A stretch of 64,000 bases of DNA, from NCBI GenBank assembly GCA_009694135.1, contig SHVS01000001.1:62001-126000 (forward strand), written 5' to 3'. A model generated the notes under the pieces. The model saw only the letters and a program-made list of their open reading frames with translations, searched no databases and was not told the origin of the DNA. The position numbers and the translations under genes were made by a program. The stretch is from Alphaproteobacteria bacterium (GTDB taxonomy: Bacteria > Pseudomonadota > Alphaproteobacteria > UBA6615). How positions within the stretch are numbered: the first letter of the stretch is position 1; each line of letters opens with the position of its first letter. Positions 27,769-36,593 of the stretch are shown here, piece by piece.

Positions 27769-29958
27769 CTACCCTTCGAGCCGGGAGAAATCGGCCACGC
27801 GGTTCATGACCGAGGTGATCCGCGCCAACAGCCGGAGGCGGTTTTGGCGCAAGTTCGCCTCGGGGGCGTTGACCGTCACCTTGTCGAAGAAGGCATCCAC
27901 CGGCCGGCGCAGCCGGGCGAGCGCGCCCATCGCCTGGGCGAAGTTCTCCGCCGCCAAATGTGCGGCCAGCGCCGTTTCGGCATCACTGAGGCCGCGCCAC
28001 AGCACGGTCTCCTCCGCCTCGGCCAGCTTGGGGTCGTAATCGGCGCCGGAGTAGCTCGCGGAATCCTTCTTTTCCTCGATGCGCAGGATATTCGCGGCGC
28101 GGCGATAGGCGACCAACAGATTGGTGCCGTCGTCGCTCTTGAGGAACACGCCGAGCGCCCGCACCCGCTCCAGCACGCGCACCAGATCGTCGTCGCCGAG
28201 CGCGAACACCGCCGCCACCTGGTCATGCGGCACGCCGTCGGTCTTGAGATGCACCTTGAGCCGGTCGCCGATGAAATCGAGCACTTCGCCAACGACCCGG
28301 TTGCGGTCCCAGGTCACACCGACTTTGCCCTCGGCGAAAGCGAAATCCGTAAGATTAAATATGCGCCGCAAGGGCAGCCGAAGCTTATTGTCTAGCACCA
28401 GCCGGATAATCCCCAAAGCAGCGCGGCGCAGGGCGAAAGGATCGCGTGATCCCGTGGGCTTCTCGCCGATGGCGAACATCCAGAACAACGTGTCGATTTT
28501 TTCTGCCAACGCCAGCGCGACGCTCACCGGCGCGGAGGGCGTGCGGTCGTCGGGGCCTTTCGGCGCGTAGTGTTCGGCAATCGCGTTGGCGATATCGGCG
28601 CTTTCGCCCTCGGCCAGCGCATAGTAGCGGCCCATGATCCCTTGCAGCTCGGGGAATTCGCCCACCATGCCGGTCAGAAGATCGGCCTTGCACAGCAATG
28701 CCGCAGAACGCGCACGCTCGCGGTCACAGCCTGGGATGTATTCGGACAATTCAGCGGCCAGGGTTTGCAAGCGCGTGACGCGCTCGCCCATGCTCCCTGT
28801 GATGCCCGGCTCAACATCTTTGAGTTTAGCGTTCCAAGCAATTTGGTCGAGCCTGCCAACCCTCTCTTCGAGCTTGGTCTTGCAATCCAAATCCCAGAAA
28901 TATTTCGCGTCGGAAAGCCGCGCGCGCAGCACGCGCTCATTGCCGGCGATGATCGCCTTGCCGCCGTCATTGGCTTCGGTATTGGCGATGACGATGAACT
29001 GCGGCGCGAGTTTGCCGTCGGCCGTTTCCAGCGCGCAGTATTTCTGATGCGTGCGCATCGAGGTGGTGAGCACTTCCGGCGGCAAGCCCAGATAAGCCGC
29101 GTCGATCCGGCCGATCAGAGCCACCGGCCATTCGACCAGCCCGGCGACTTCTTCGATCAGACCCGCATCGGGCTTGAGCGTGAGCCCCTGTTTTTTGGCC
29201 AGCGCCTGCGCCTGATCGACAATGATCCGCTTGCGCTCCTCGCGGTCGAGAACGACTTTCGCCGCGCGCAGCTTGGTTTGATAATCGGCGAAGCCGGTGA
29301 CGGAGAACTCTTTCGGCGCGAGAAAGCGATGGCCAGCCGTCAAATCTGAGTATGCAATGAAATTCTGAGGCGTTTTTTTTGCATTTGCCTCGGCCATGCT
29401 TCGTGTTGCGAAACGTCCAACCGTGGGAGTGGGACTGCCAAGGCCAAGTTCCAGAGCGCCGTCGAGAACATTGCCGTCAAAAATTGCGATAATGCGATGC
29501 AACGGCCGAACCCATCGGAATTTATTCTCTGCCCACCGCATCGACTTCGGCCAACCGAGGTCCATCAAAATTTCCCAGATCAACTCTGGGAGAACTTTCT
29601 TGGTATCGAGGCCAGCTTTCCTACTGATCGCAAAATAAAACTCCGCCTTGCCGATCATGCGTTTTTCGCATTGGTCGAGCGAGGTGAGGCCGGCGGATTT
29701 GAGAAACCCTTGAATCGCTTGTTCAGGAGAACCGACGCGCGGGCCCTTGCGTTCCTCGGTCCGGTCCGGCTGCCGCTCCGGCAGGCCGTCCACCACCAGC
29801 GCCAAGCGGCGCGGGGTGACAAAGGCGCGCGCGGAAGTGAAATTCAGCCCCGCCGCCGCGAGCTTCTCCGTGACCAGGCGCTGAAGGTCTTCCGCCGCGC
29901 GTGCCTGCATGCGCGCCGGGATTTCCTCCGACCGGAGTTCGAGAAGAAGTTCGGGCAT
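27769..29958 (-). CDS. glyS: Glycine--tRNA ligase beta subunit
   Basis: A 729-residue tRNA-binding subunit of the alpha2beta2 glycyl-tRNA synthetase. The N-terminus (MPELLLELRSEEIPARMQ) and the HD-like and C-terminal anticodon-binding regions (FFDKVTVNAPEANLRQNRLRLL) are typical. The gene starts 4 bp after glyQ. The stretch about 29330-29660 and another near 28750-28900 use noticeably more A/T-ending codons than the neighbours, which may reflect a recombined segment. Confidence 0.97.
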   Translation of the reverse strand: MPELLLELRSEEIPARMQARAAEDLQRLVTEKLAAAGLNFTSARAFVTPRRLALVVDGLPERQPDRTEERKGPRVGSPEQAIQGFLKSAGLTSLDQCEKRMIGKAEFYFAISRKAGLDTKKVLPELIWEILMDLGWPKSMRWAENKFRWVRPLHRIIAIFDGNVLDGALELGLGSPTPTVGRFATRSMAEANAKKTPQNFIAYSDLTAGHRFLAPKEFSVTGFADYQTKLRAAKVVLDREERKRIIVDQAQALAKKQGLTLKPDAGLIEEVAGLVEWPVALIGRIDAAYLGLPPEVLTTSMRTHQKYCALETADGKLAPQFIVIANTEANDGGKAIIAGNERVLRARLSDAKYFWDLDCKTKLEERVGRLDQIAWNAKLKDVEPGITGSMGERVTRLQTLAAELSEYIPGCDRERARSAALLCKADLLTGMVGEFPELQGIMGRYYALAEGESADIANAIAEHYAPKGPDDRTPSAPVSVALALAEKIDTLFWMFAIGEKPTGSRDPFALRRAALGIIRLVLDNKLRLPLRRIFNLTDFAFAEGKVGVTWDRNRVVGEVLDFIGDRLKVHLKTDGVPHDQVAAVFALGDDDLVRVLERVRALGVFLKSDDGTNLLVAYRRAANILRIEEKKDSASYSGADYDPKLAEAEETVLWRGLSDAETALAAHLAAENFAQAMGALARLRRPVDAFFDKVTVNAPEANLRQNRLRLLARITSVMNRVADFSRLEG

Positions 29959-29962
29959 GGCG

Positions 29963-30844
29963 CTAGCTACCCGCGATCCAGGCGTCGCAGCAGACCTTCG
30001 CCAGCGTGCGCACGCGCAGGATATAGGATTGACGTTCGGTTACCGAGATCACCCCGCGCGCGTCCAAAAGATTGAACACGTGGCTGGCCTTGATGCATTG
30101 GTCATAGGCCGGCAGCGCGAGTTTCGCCGCGACCAGTTGCCCGCAGGATTTTTCGGCGAATTCGAATTGCTTGAACAGCGCGGCCGTGTCGGCGTGTTCG
30201 AAATTATAGGCGCTGAATTCGCGCTCGGCGCGCAGGAACACGTCGCCATAGCTGACGCCCGCGCCATTAAAGGGCAGGTCGTAGACGTTCTCGACCCCGA
30301 GCACATACATCGCCAAGCGCTCCAGCCCATAGGTCAACTCGACCGCGACCGGATCGCAATCTCTGCCGCCGACCTGCTGGAAATAGGTGAATTGGGTGAC
30401 TTCCATCCCGTCGCACCACACTTCCCAGCCGAGTCCCCAAGCGCCGAGCGTCGGGCTTTCCCAATCGTCCTCGACGAAGCGGATGTCATGCCGCGCCGCA
30501 TCGATGCCGAGCGCCGCCAGGCTGGCCAGATACAGCTCCTGCGCATCGATGGGCGAGGGTTTGAGGATCACCTGATACTGGTAGTAGTGCTGCAGCCGGT
30601 TCGGGTTTTCGCCGTAGCGCCCATCCGATGGCCGGCGCGAGGGCTGCACAAACGCGGCCTTCCACGGCTTCGGCCCGAGCGCGCGCAAGGTGGTCGCCGG
30701 GTGAAAGGTGCCGGCGCCGACTTCCATGTCATAGGGCTGCAGCAACAGGCAGCCTTGCGCCGACCAAAAGGTCTGCAGGCGCAGGATGATGTCCTGGAAG
30801 CTTTTGGCCGGCTCGGCGGTTTGGGTCGAAGCACTTGGGGTCAT
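29963..30844 (-). CDS. glyQ: Glycine--tRNA ligase alpha subunit
   Basis: A 293-residue catalytic subunit of heterotetrameric glycyl-tRNA synthetase. The class II core is obvious: [38 protein letters not shown] and [11 protein letters not shown]. Normal length. First gene of glyQ-glyS. A zinc-ribbon membrane protein gene follows upstream on the same strand with a 47-bp gap. Confidence 0.98.
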   Translation of the reverse strand: MTPSASTQTAEPAKSFQDIILRLQTFWSAQGCLLLQPYDMEVGAGTFHPATTLRALGPKPWKAAFVQPSRRPSDGRYGENPNRLQHYYQYQVILKPSPIDAQELYLASLAALGIDAARHDIRFVEDDWESPTLGAWGLGWEVWCDGMEVTQFTYFQQVGGRDCDPVAVELTYGLERLAMYVLGVENVYDLPFNGAGVSYGDVFLRAEREFSAYNFEHADTAALFKQFEFAEKSCGQLVAAKLALPAYDQCIKASHVFNLLDARGVISVTERQSYILRVRTLAKVCCDAWIAGS

Positions 30845-30891
30845 GGGGCGCGGAGCCTAGGTAGCGCCGCCGCCAGCGTCAACGCGCGCGC

Positions 30892-31122
30892 TCACGCCAG
30901 CGGACAATCCTTGCGCTCGCAGTCCTCGCGCGCGCCGGCCGCAACATGGGTGCCGCAGCGGGTGCATTCGACCGTATCCAGCCGCATGGGCGGGCGCGAC
31001 GATTTGCGCAGCTCGGCCCGGCGCGCCGCTTCCAGCCGCCGGTAGAGCTTGAACCCGTACCAGACCGCGAGCACGGCCACGATCAGAAGCAACAGCTTTC
31101 CAGGTGACGGCAGGCCGAACAT
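30892..31122 (-). CDS. Small membrane-anchored zinc-ribbon-like protein
   Basis: A 76-residue protein. A single transmembrane helix (about residues 9-24, LLLLIVAVLAVWYGF) is followed by a basic linker and a C-terminal Cys cluster: CTRCG, then C and DC (ECTRCGTHVAAGAREDCERKDC). Four Cys suggest zinc binding. It is a recurrent small protein next to glyQ or nuclease genes in Rhodospirillales. The function is unknown. Confidence 0.75.
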   Translation of the reverse strand: MFGLPSPGKLLLLIVAVLAVWYGFKLYRRLEAARRAELRKSSRPPMRLDTVECTRCGTHVAAGAREDCERKDCPLA

Positions 31123-31154
31123 CCGATCTCCCTCGCGCGCGAGTTGCCTGGGCC

Positions 31155-31655
31155 CTAATTACGGGGCGCGTCGCGAAATTCCCACGGCGGCATCGAGACG
31201 CCGCGAAACATGCCGAGCCTTGCCGCCCGCGCCGCGTCCTCGGCGGCGGCATAGTCCATCGTCTGTGCGCGCAGGGCATAGACCAGGCCGGATTTGACCA
31301 TCTCCAGGGCCAGATCATCGCCGGCCCCATTGCGGCACCAGGCAAAGCGCAGCGCCCGCCGGGTGCGGTCGGGATCGGCGCGCGGCACACAGGTGAGCGG
31401 CCCGAGCGACGCCAACTCCGCCAGTTTGCGCGCCGCCGCCGCGCCGCACTCCCAGCCGACGCCGTCGATGAAGCAGGGCTGGTTCGCCTCCGGGGCGTCG
31501 ATGCCCCAAAGCTGGAAGCGCGCGCCGCCCACCGCCAGAGCGTCCCCGCCCAACACCTGGCCCTCGCCTTTCAGCTCCTGACCCCACGCCAACGCGGGTA
31601 TCAGAACGATCGCGGCGGCGGCGAGCAGGCGGCAACGAGAGACCCGGAAGCTCAC
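31155..31655 (-). CDS. Thermonuclease (SNase)-like secreted protein
   Basis: About 166 residues from the GTG at 31655, which overlaps the TGA of the upstream S49 peptidase gene. That start gives a clean signal peptide (LLAAAAIVLIPALAWGQ). The SNase-like OB fold is recognisable by LWGIDAPEANQPC and the later VKSGLVYAL and AARAARLGMFRG. Catalytic Arg/Glu pairs of true thermonucleases are only partly kept (PDRTRRALRFAWC), so nuclease activity is uncertain. An upstream in-frame ATG at 31715 would bury the signal peptide. Confidence 0.8.
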   Translation of the reverse strand: MSFRVSRCRLLAAAAIVLIPALAWGQELKGEGQVLGGDALAVGGARFQLWGIDAPEANQPCFIDGVGWECGAAAARKLAELASLGPLTCVPRADPDRTRRALRFAWCRNGAGDDLALEMVKSGLVYALRAQTMDYAAAEDAARAARLGMFRGVSMPPWEFRDAPRN

Positions 31656-32503
31656 AGCCCGAAGCGGCTCCACAGCGCGCGCTCCTCGACCGCGGCCAAG
31701 ATCCCTGCGGTCCACTCGGCGAGCGGCGAGGGATTCGCGCCAACGCTGAAACGTCGGCGCAGCCAGCCGCGACGCTCGCCGACCGGCACCAGCTTCACCG
31801 TCTTGCCGAAGCGTTCGCGCAACAGCGTCGGGGCGTCGGCCAGCCCGTCGATCAGCCCCAATTCCAGCGAGCGCTTCCCGGTCCAGAACTCGCCGCTGAA
31901 CAACTCGCGCTCGTCGCCCGTGAGTTTCTCGGCCCGGCGAACACGAACCAGCTGCTTGAAACTCTCATGCATCTCGCGCTGGATTGCCTTCAGCCGCTCG
32001 ACGTCTTCGGCGCGTTCGGCGAGGAACGGATCGAGCATGCCCTTGCGCTCGCCGGAGGTATGCAAACGGCGCTCGATCCCATAGCGCGCGATCAGCTCGG
32101 CGAAGCCGAAGCCGGCGCTGATCACCCCGATCGAGCCGATGATCGAACTGGCATCGGCATAAATCTCATCCGCCCCCAGCGCAATCCAATAGCCGCCAGA
32201 AGCCGCCACATCCTCGACGAAGGCGAGCACCGGCACGGCATGTTCGGCCGCAAGCGCCCGTATTTTTCGCTGCAACAGCGCCGATTGGACCGGCGATCCG
32301 CCCGGCGAATTGATCATGAGCGCGACCGCGCGCAGCCGCGGCAGGGTGAAGGCGCGCTCAAGCTGGCGCCCGATCCCGGCCAGCGACAGCCCGCCGTTGC
32401 GCAAATACCCGCCGCGATCGCCAATCACGCCCGCCAGCCGCACCAGCGCGACCGTTGGCGCACCGATGCGCTCGCCCATTTTACCCAAGAATCTTATGTG
32501 CAT
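31652..32503 (-). CDS. S49-family serine peptidase (SohB/SppA-like)
   Basis: A 283-residue protease of the signal-peptide-peptidase A class. The nucleophile Ser is in VAASGGYWIALGADEIYA, and the general-base Lys is in SGERKGMLDPF. The substrate-binding loop is INSPGGS. No strong membrane segment is visible at the N-terminus, so it is the short single-domain type. Translationally coupled to the SNase-like gene. Confidence 0.93.
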   Translation of the reverse strand: MHIRFLGKMGERIGAPTVALVRLAGVIGDRGGYLRNGGLSLAGIGRQLERAFTLPRLRAVALMINSPGGSPVQSALLQRKIRALAAEHAVPVLAFVEDVAASGGYWIALGADEIYADASSIIGSIGVISAGFGFAELIARYGIERRLHTSGERKGMLDPFLAERAEDVERLKAIQREMHESFKQLVRVRRAEKLTGDERELFSGEFWTGKRSLELGLIDGLADAPTLLRERFGKTVKLVPVGERRGWLRRRFSVGANPSPLAEWTAGILAAVEERALWSRFGL

Positions 32504-32532
32504 GCGGGTAATAAGGCCCCGGCGGGGCGATT

Positions 32533-33483
32533 TTACAAGGTGAGCGCGGCGCCGTCGCGCAGCACCGTCTGCGCCGCTTCGGTGTAGCTCCCATCCGGGC
32601 GGTGCAAGACCATCCCCGGCGCCAGGGTCAGCCGCCCGCGACGGCCCTTGCGGGCCAGCACCAGGATGCGCTTGGCCGGGCGAGCTGCCTTGGGCCAGAG
32701 CGGAAACACGACGGTCGCCCCGGCGCGCTCGCCGAGCGCGGCGAGGATTTCATCCAGCCGCTCGGCGAGGTGGATCAGAACCAGCGCCCCGCCCGGCACC
32801 GCCAGGGCCAGCATCACGTCGATCCAAGGCTTGATCCCGACCGCGCCTTCGATCACCGCCGCGGTCAGCGCCGCATTTTGCGGTGGCGAGGCCATGGCCG
32901 CGTTTCTGAAGGGGGGATTGGCGAACACGGCGGCGAAACGCTCGCGCCCCATGCGGACCGGAGCTTCGGTGATGTCGCCGTGGAAAAACTCCACCCGGTC
33001 GTCCACGGCATTGGCCCGCGCGCTGGCGCGCGCCAAACCCACCGCATCCGCCGAGCGCTCGATGCCGCTCACGGCAAGCCCCGGCACGCGTGCAGCCAGG
33101 CATAGCGCGGCCGCGCCGGTGCCGCTGCCCAGCTCCGCCGCGCGCTCCCCCCGCTCGACCGGCACCGCCGCCGCCAGCAGCACCGGATCGATCGCGGCAC
33201 GGTAGCCGCGCTCCGGCTGTAAAAGGCGCACCCGACCGCCGAGCAGCGCATCGAGCGTCGCCCCGCCCTCGACCTCGGGCAATTCGCTGGCGTCGATCAG
33301 CCGCCGCTGCGCCTTGGCGAAATCGTCCTCGTCGACCATCAGCCGGCGCGGCAGCGCGCTGATGCTGCCTTCAAGCGCGGCGATATGTCCGTCCAGAAGG
33401 ACGGATTCGATGCCATCGTCCTTGAGCAGCGCCTCGATAAAGGACAGACGCACCAAATCATTGCTCCGCAGCAATTCGCGCAT
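32533..33483 (-). CDS. DUF2007 domain fused to a tRNA1(Val) adenine-N6 methyltransferase-like enzyme
   Basis: A 316-residue protein. Residues 1-68 (MRELLRSNDLVRLSFIEALL to LPRRLMV) form a DUF2007 putative signal-transducing domain. From about residue 78 (LDALLGGRVRLLQP) a TrmN6-like Rossmann methyltransferase follows, with the SAM loop ELGSGTGAAA (117-126) and catalytic ANPPF (188-192). In related genomes the two are usually neighbouring separate genes. Here no stop divides them. Predicted to methylate A37 of tRNA-Val or a similar base. The ATG at 33483 is divergent from ispB. Confidence 0.85.
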   Translation of the reverse strand: MRELLRSNDLVRLSFIEALLKDDGIESVLLDGHIAALEGSISALPRRLMVDEDDFAKAQRRLIDASELPEVEGGATLDALLGGRVRLLQPERGYRAAIDPVLLAAAVPVERGERAAELGSGTGAAALCLAARVPGLAVSGIERSADAVGLARASARANAVDDRVEFFHGDITEAPVRMGRERFAAVFANPPFRNAAMASPPQNAALTAAVIEGAVGIKPWIDVMLALAVPGGALVLIHLAERLDEILAALGERAGATVVFPLWPKAARPAKRILVLARKGRRGRLTLAPGMVLHRPDGSYTEAAQTVLRDGAALTL

Positions 33484-33514
33484 GGCAAACCAGCCCATCC
33501 TTCGGATACAGGTC

Positions 33515-33542
33515 TTGACCGACCCCGGCTCGGACCTATGCT
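33515..33542 (+). promoter_or_regulatory. Sigma-70-type promoter for ispB
   Basis: TTGACC (33515-33520), a 16-bp spacer, then TATGCT (33537-33542). Both hexamers are one or two mismatches from consensus. The -10 box contains the only upstream in-frame ATG (33538), which argues that translation starts further down. Confidence 0.6.
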
Positions 33543-33594
33543 CGCGGCAGCGTCGCGACCGGTCAACCGGCGACGCAAGTTTGGAGTGGACGAC

Positions 33595-34617
33595 TTGGCC
33601 ACAGCCATCAAAGCCGAACGGCGCACGCTGACACGGCCAGGCGCGGCATTGGATGCCCTGATCGCGCTGTGCGCCGATGATCTTCGCTTGGTCAATGCGA
33701 TTGTGCTCGAGCATATGCAATCGGAAGTCGCGCTGGTGCCGCAGCTGGCCGGGCATATCATCGCCGCCGGCGGCAAGCGGCTGCGGCCGATGCTCACCCT
33801 CGCCTGCGCCCGGCTGGTCGGCTATGCGGGCCAGCGGCACTTGGCGCTGGCGGCCGCGGTCGAGTTCATCCATACCGCGACGCTGTTGCATGACGATGTG
33901 GTGGACGAATCCGGCCTGCGCCGCGGCGCGGAAACCGCCAATGCCCTGTGGGGCAACAAGGCGAGCGTGCTGGTCGGCGATTTCCTGTTCAGCCGTGCAT
34001 TCCAGCTGATGGTCGCCGATGGATCGCTCGCGGTGCTCAAGGTGCTGGCCGAGGCATCGGCCACGATCGCCGAGGGCGAGGTGCGGCAAATGATGACCGC
34101 CAACAACACCGCCACCGTCGAGCGCGAATATCTGGAAGTCATCGAGGCCAAGACCGCCGCGCTGTTCGCCGCCGCCTGCCGCATCGGCGCGCTGGTCGCC
34201 GATCGCCCGCAGGTCGAGGAAGAGGCGCTGGCCCGCTTCGGCCGTTCGCTCGGCATCGCCTATCAGTTGACCGATGATGCGCTCGACTATTCCGCCAACA
34301 ACTTTGATTTGGGCAAGCGCGCGGGCGACGACTTCCGCGACGGCAAGCTGACGCTGCCGGTTTTGCTCGCCTTCGCGCGCGGCGATGCCGAGGAGCGCGC
34401 CTTCTGGCGGCGCGTGCTTGAAGACCAGGACCAGCGCGACGGCGACTTCGAGCACGCGCTCGCCATCCTCCGCCGCCACGGAACGATCGCCGAAACGGTC
34501 GAACGCGCACGCGCGCAAGGGACCGAAGCGCGCCGGGCGCTGGCGCGGTTTCCCGATGGCCCCACCCGCCAAGCGCTGCTCGATCTGGTCGAATTCAGCG
34601 TCGAGCGCGCGCGTTAG
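33595..34617 (+). CDS. ispB: All-trans polyprenyl (octa/decaprenyl) diphosphate synthase
   Basis: A long-chain trans-prenyl diphosphate synthase of about 340 residues, making the quinone side chain and possibly the polyprenyl carrier. First Asp-rich motif LLHDDVVDESGLRRG, second DDALDY, plus GGKRLRPMLTL and GDFLFSRAF, all present. I chose the TTG at 33595 since GGAG lies 8 nt upstream. A GTG at 33586 is the alternative, and the ATG at 33538 falls in the promoter. The stop overlaps that of the convergent downstream gene by two bases. Confidence 0.9.
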   Translation: MATAIKAERRTLTRPGAALDALIALCADDLRLVNAIVLEHMQSEVALVPQLAGHIIAAGGKRLRPMLTLACARLVGYAGQRHLALAAAVEFIHTATLLHDDVVDESGLRRGAETANALWGNKASVLVGDFLFSRAFQLMVADGSLAVLKVLAEASATIAEGEVRQMMTANNTATVEREYLEVIEAKTAALFAAACRIGALVADRPQVEEEALARFGRSLGIAYQLTDDALDYSANNFDLGKRAGDDFRDGKLTLPVLLAFARGDAEERAFWRRVLEDQDQRDGDFEHALAILRRHGTIAETVERARAQGTEARRALARFPDGPTRQALLDLVEFSVERAR

Positions 34618-34949
34618 GCAATCGGTTTAGCGCAACGATTCCACACTTCCGGGGTGGTTTCGCCGTCGACGAGAAACAGCATCATGGTCTCGTTGACCAG
34701 GCGCATCCAGATGTGGCGACCGGCTTCGAGTTCGCCCGTCGGCGCCAGATAGTCGAAGTTGTGCCGGTCGTAGCGGCCATCAACCCGCTCGCCGGCCGGG
34801 GTGATGATCACCCGTCCCTGGATGTTGAGCTGACGGCGGCTTTTGCTGGAGCACCAGTCGCCGTCGATGGCGTCGGCCCAAGCCGCGCCCGAGGTCGCCA
34901 CAGCGAGCAGCACGGCAGCCGCCGCCGTCCAGACTGTCTTTGTGCGCAT
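34614..34949 (-). CDS. Small secreted protein
   Basis: A 111-residue protein with a signal peptide cut after about residue 25 (AVATSGAAWADA). The mature part has DGDWCSSKSRRQLNIQG, GRYDRHNFDYLAPTGE and WMRLVNETMMLFLV, ending EVWNRCAKPIA. Two Cys may form a disulfide. It looks like a small beta-rich family of periplasmic proteins seen in Rhodospirillales. The function is unknown. The start at ATG 34949 was chosen over the longer frame from 35162, which reads as non-coding. Confidence 0.75.
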   Translation of the reverse strand: MRTKTVWTAAAAVLLAVATSGAAWADAIDGDWCSSKSRRQLNIQGRVIITPAGERVDGRYDRHNFDYLAPTGELEAGRHIWMRLVNETMMLFLVDGETTPEVWNRCAKPIA

Positions 34950-35174
34950 GCATGCACCCCTGATTGCGTATCCGCGCCCAGCATAGCCAGCGGCGGCGCC
35001 GCTGGCGAGCGCCGATCGCGCGCAAGTGCGGCCCCCTGTGGTGCGGCTCCGTGCCTGCCCGGACGGAGCGCGGCAGTTCTTGCGTGGGCCGATACACCTC
35101 ACGGAAGGATCCGGCGACCCGGCTCTTCCGTGAGGATCGGACCACGCGCGACCGATCCCCACGAGAGTGAAATC

Positions 35175-35251
35175 TGGTCGGGGAGACAGGATTTGAACCT
35201 GCGACCCCCACGTCCCGAACGTGGTGCTCTACCAGGCTGAGCTACTCCCCG
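35175..35251 (-). tRNA. tRNA-Pro (CGG)
   Basis: On the minus strand the 7-bp acceptor stem CGGGGAG pairs with CTCCCCG, the D-arm has AGCTCAGCCTGGTAGAGC, the anticodon loop is TTCGGGA with anticodon CGG, and the T-loop is GGTTCAAATCC. CCA is encoded. It is 77 nt including CCA. It reads CCG codons. Confidence 0.96.
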
Positions 35252-35310
35252 GGGCCGGCGGGTTATAGTCCGCGCCCGGGGCCGGCACAAGCACGGCTGC
35301 TGCAGCTCGG

Positions 35311-36366
35311 CTACCTCCAGGCGAGCGCCTTCCAGGCCTTTGCCGCGCCGTCATGCGGCGGGGCGGTCAGGCCGTCATGGATCAGCGCCTCGGCGGCCAG
35401 ACCGGCCAGCGCCGGATACTGCGCCTCGAAGCCTTCCAGATCGGCGCCCAGCGCCGCGACCACGGCGGCGACCGTATCGGGCGCGAGGCGTGCATGCGCC
35501 ACCAGCGTGACCGCGACGCCGAAGCTCTCTACCGGCTCGGCATTGCCTGGGTATAGCCCGCCCGGGATCGACGCCCGCGCGTAGAACGGGTTGTCGGCGA
35601 GCAACCGGTCGATCTCCGGCCCTGCGACCGCAACCAGCCGCAAATCGCAGGCCTGCGCCGCGCGCGCGATCAGCCCGTTGGGATGGCCGGTGATAAAGGC
35701 GGCGACGTCGATCTTGCCGGCGCACAGCGCATCCGCCTCCGCGCCCGGATCGAGATCGAGCAGTGCCTTGAAATCTTCCCGCCGCCAGCCCTGCGCGCGC
35801 TGGAGCGCATCCATCAGCACGCGCGCGCCGCTGCCGGGCGCGCCAAAGCTGACGCGCTTGCCTCTGAGATCGGTCAGGCGCGCGACCGTCGCGTCGCCCC
35901 GCGCCAGCAGCGTGAGCGGCTCCTTGTAGAGCGACAACACGCTGCGCAACTCGGGCATGGCGCGCGCCTTGCCATAGCCGGCGCTGCCGTGCAGCGCCTG
36001 ATAGTGCCAGTCCGACTGCACGAGCGCGAATTCGAGCGCTCCGGTGCGCAACCCTTCGAGGTTTTCCTTCGAGCCGCCGCTGGCCAGCGCCACGCACAGC
36101 GCGGCATCGGGCGAGCGGCGCGCGTTATAGGCTTGGCAGATCGCCCCGCCGACCGGGAAATAGGCGCCGGTGACAGCCCCGGTGCCAATCCGCAACAGCT
36201 GCGGCGCGAGCACTTTCTCAACCACCGGCGCGGGCAGTAAGGCCATCGGGGCGAGCGTCTGGGTGGGCGACATGAAGGCGCTCAGCGCTCCGGCGCCGAG
36301 CGCCCCGCCAAGGCCAAAAGCCAGAATGGTCAAACCCCAACGCGACGTGACCGCCAACCGCGCCAT
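35311..36366 (-). CDS. TAXI-family TRAP transporter solute-binding protein
   Basis: A 351-residue periplasmic binding protein with an N-terminal anchor or signal (residues 9-31). It has the TAXI core: LRIGTGAVTGAYFPVGGAICQAYN, ASGGSKENLEGLRTGALEFALVQSDW, and later GKRVSFGAPGSGARVLMD. Family members deliver small carboxylates to a fused DctQM permease. No permease gene is adjacent here, so it may pair with one elsewhere. It ends 60 bp from tRNA-Pro. Confidence 0.9.
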   Translation of the reverse strand: MARLAVTSRWGLTILAFGLGGALGAGALSAFMSPTQTLAPMALLPAPVVEKVLAPQLLRIGTGAVTGAYFPVGGAICQAYNARRSPDAALCVALASGGSKENLEGLRTGALEFALVQSDWHYQALHGSAGYGKARAMPELRSVLSLYKEPLTLLARGDATVARLTDLRGKRVSFGAPGSGARVLMDALQRAQGWRREDFKALLDLDPGAEADALCAGKIDVAAFITGHPNGLIARAAQACDLRLVAVAGPEIDRLLADNPFYARASIPGGLYPGNAEPVESFGVAVTLVAHARLAPDTVAAVVAALGADLEGFEAQYPALAGLAAEALIHDGLTAPPHDGAAKAWKALAWR

Positions 36367-36593
36367 CCCCCGGAAATTTCGTGTCCGCGGTAACTATCGC
36401 CGCCATACGCGCGTCGGGTCAAGCATCTTGACCGAAATCGGCGTCGCACCCATGTGCCGTCAATTAGTCACACCTGCAATCGGGAATATCATGGCCAGCA
36501 CGCTGCTAATAATTGGAGATGGGCAATCCGCCAGCGGTGTTCGTTATTTTGGCGGCACTGTAAATCCCAAGTAAGCAACAAACGAACTGAGGT

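Noticed and set aside
33538-33540. ATG as the ispB start
   Set aside because: It lies within the predicted -10 box and adds residues without homology.
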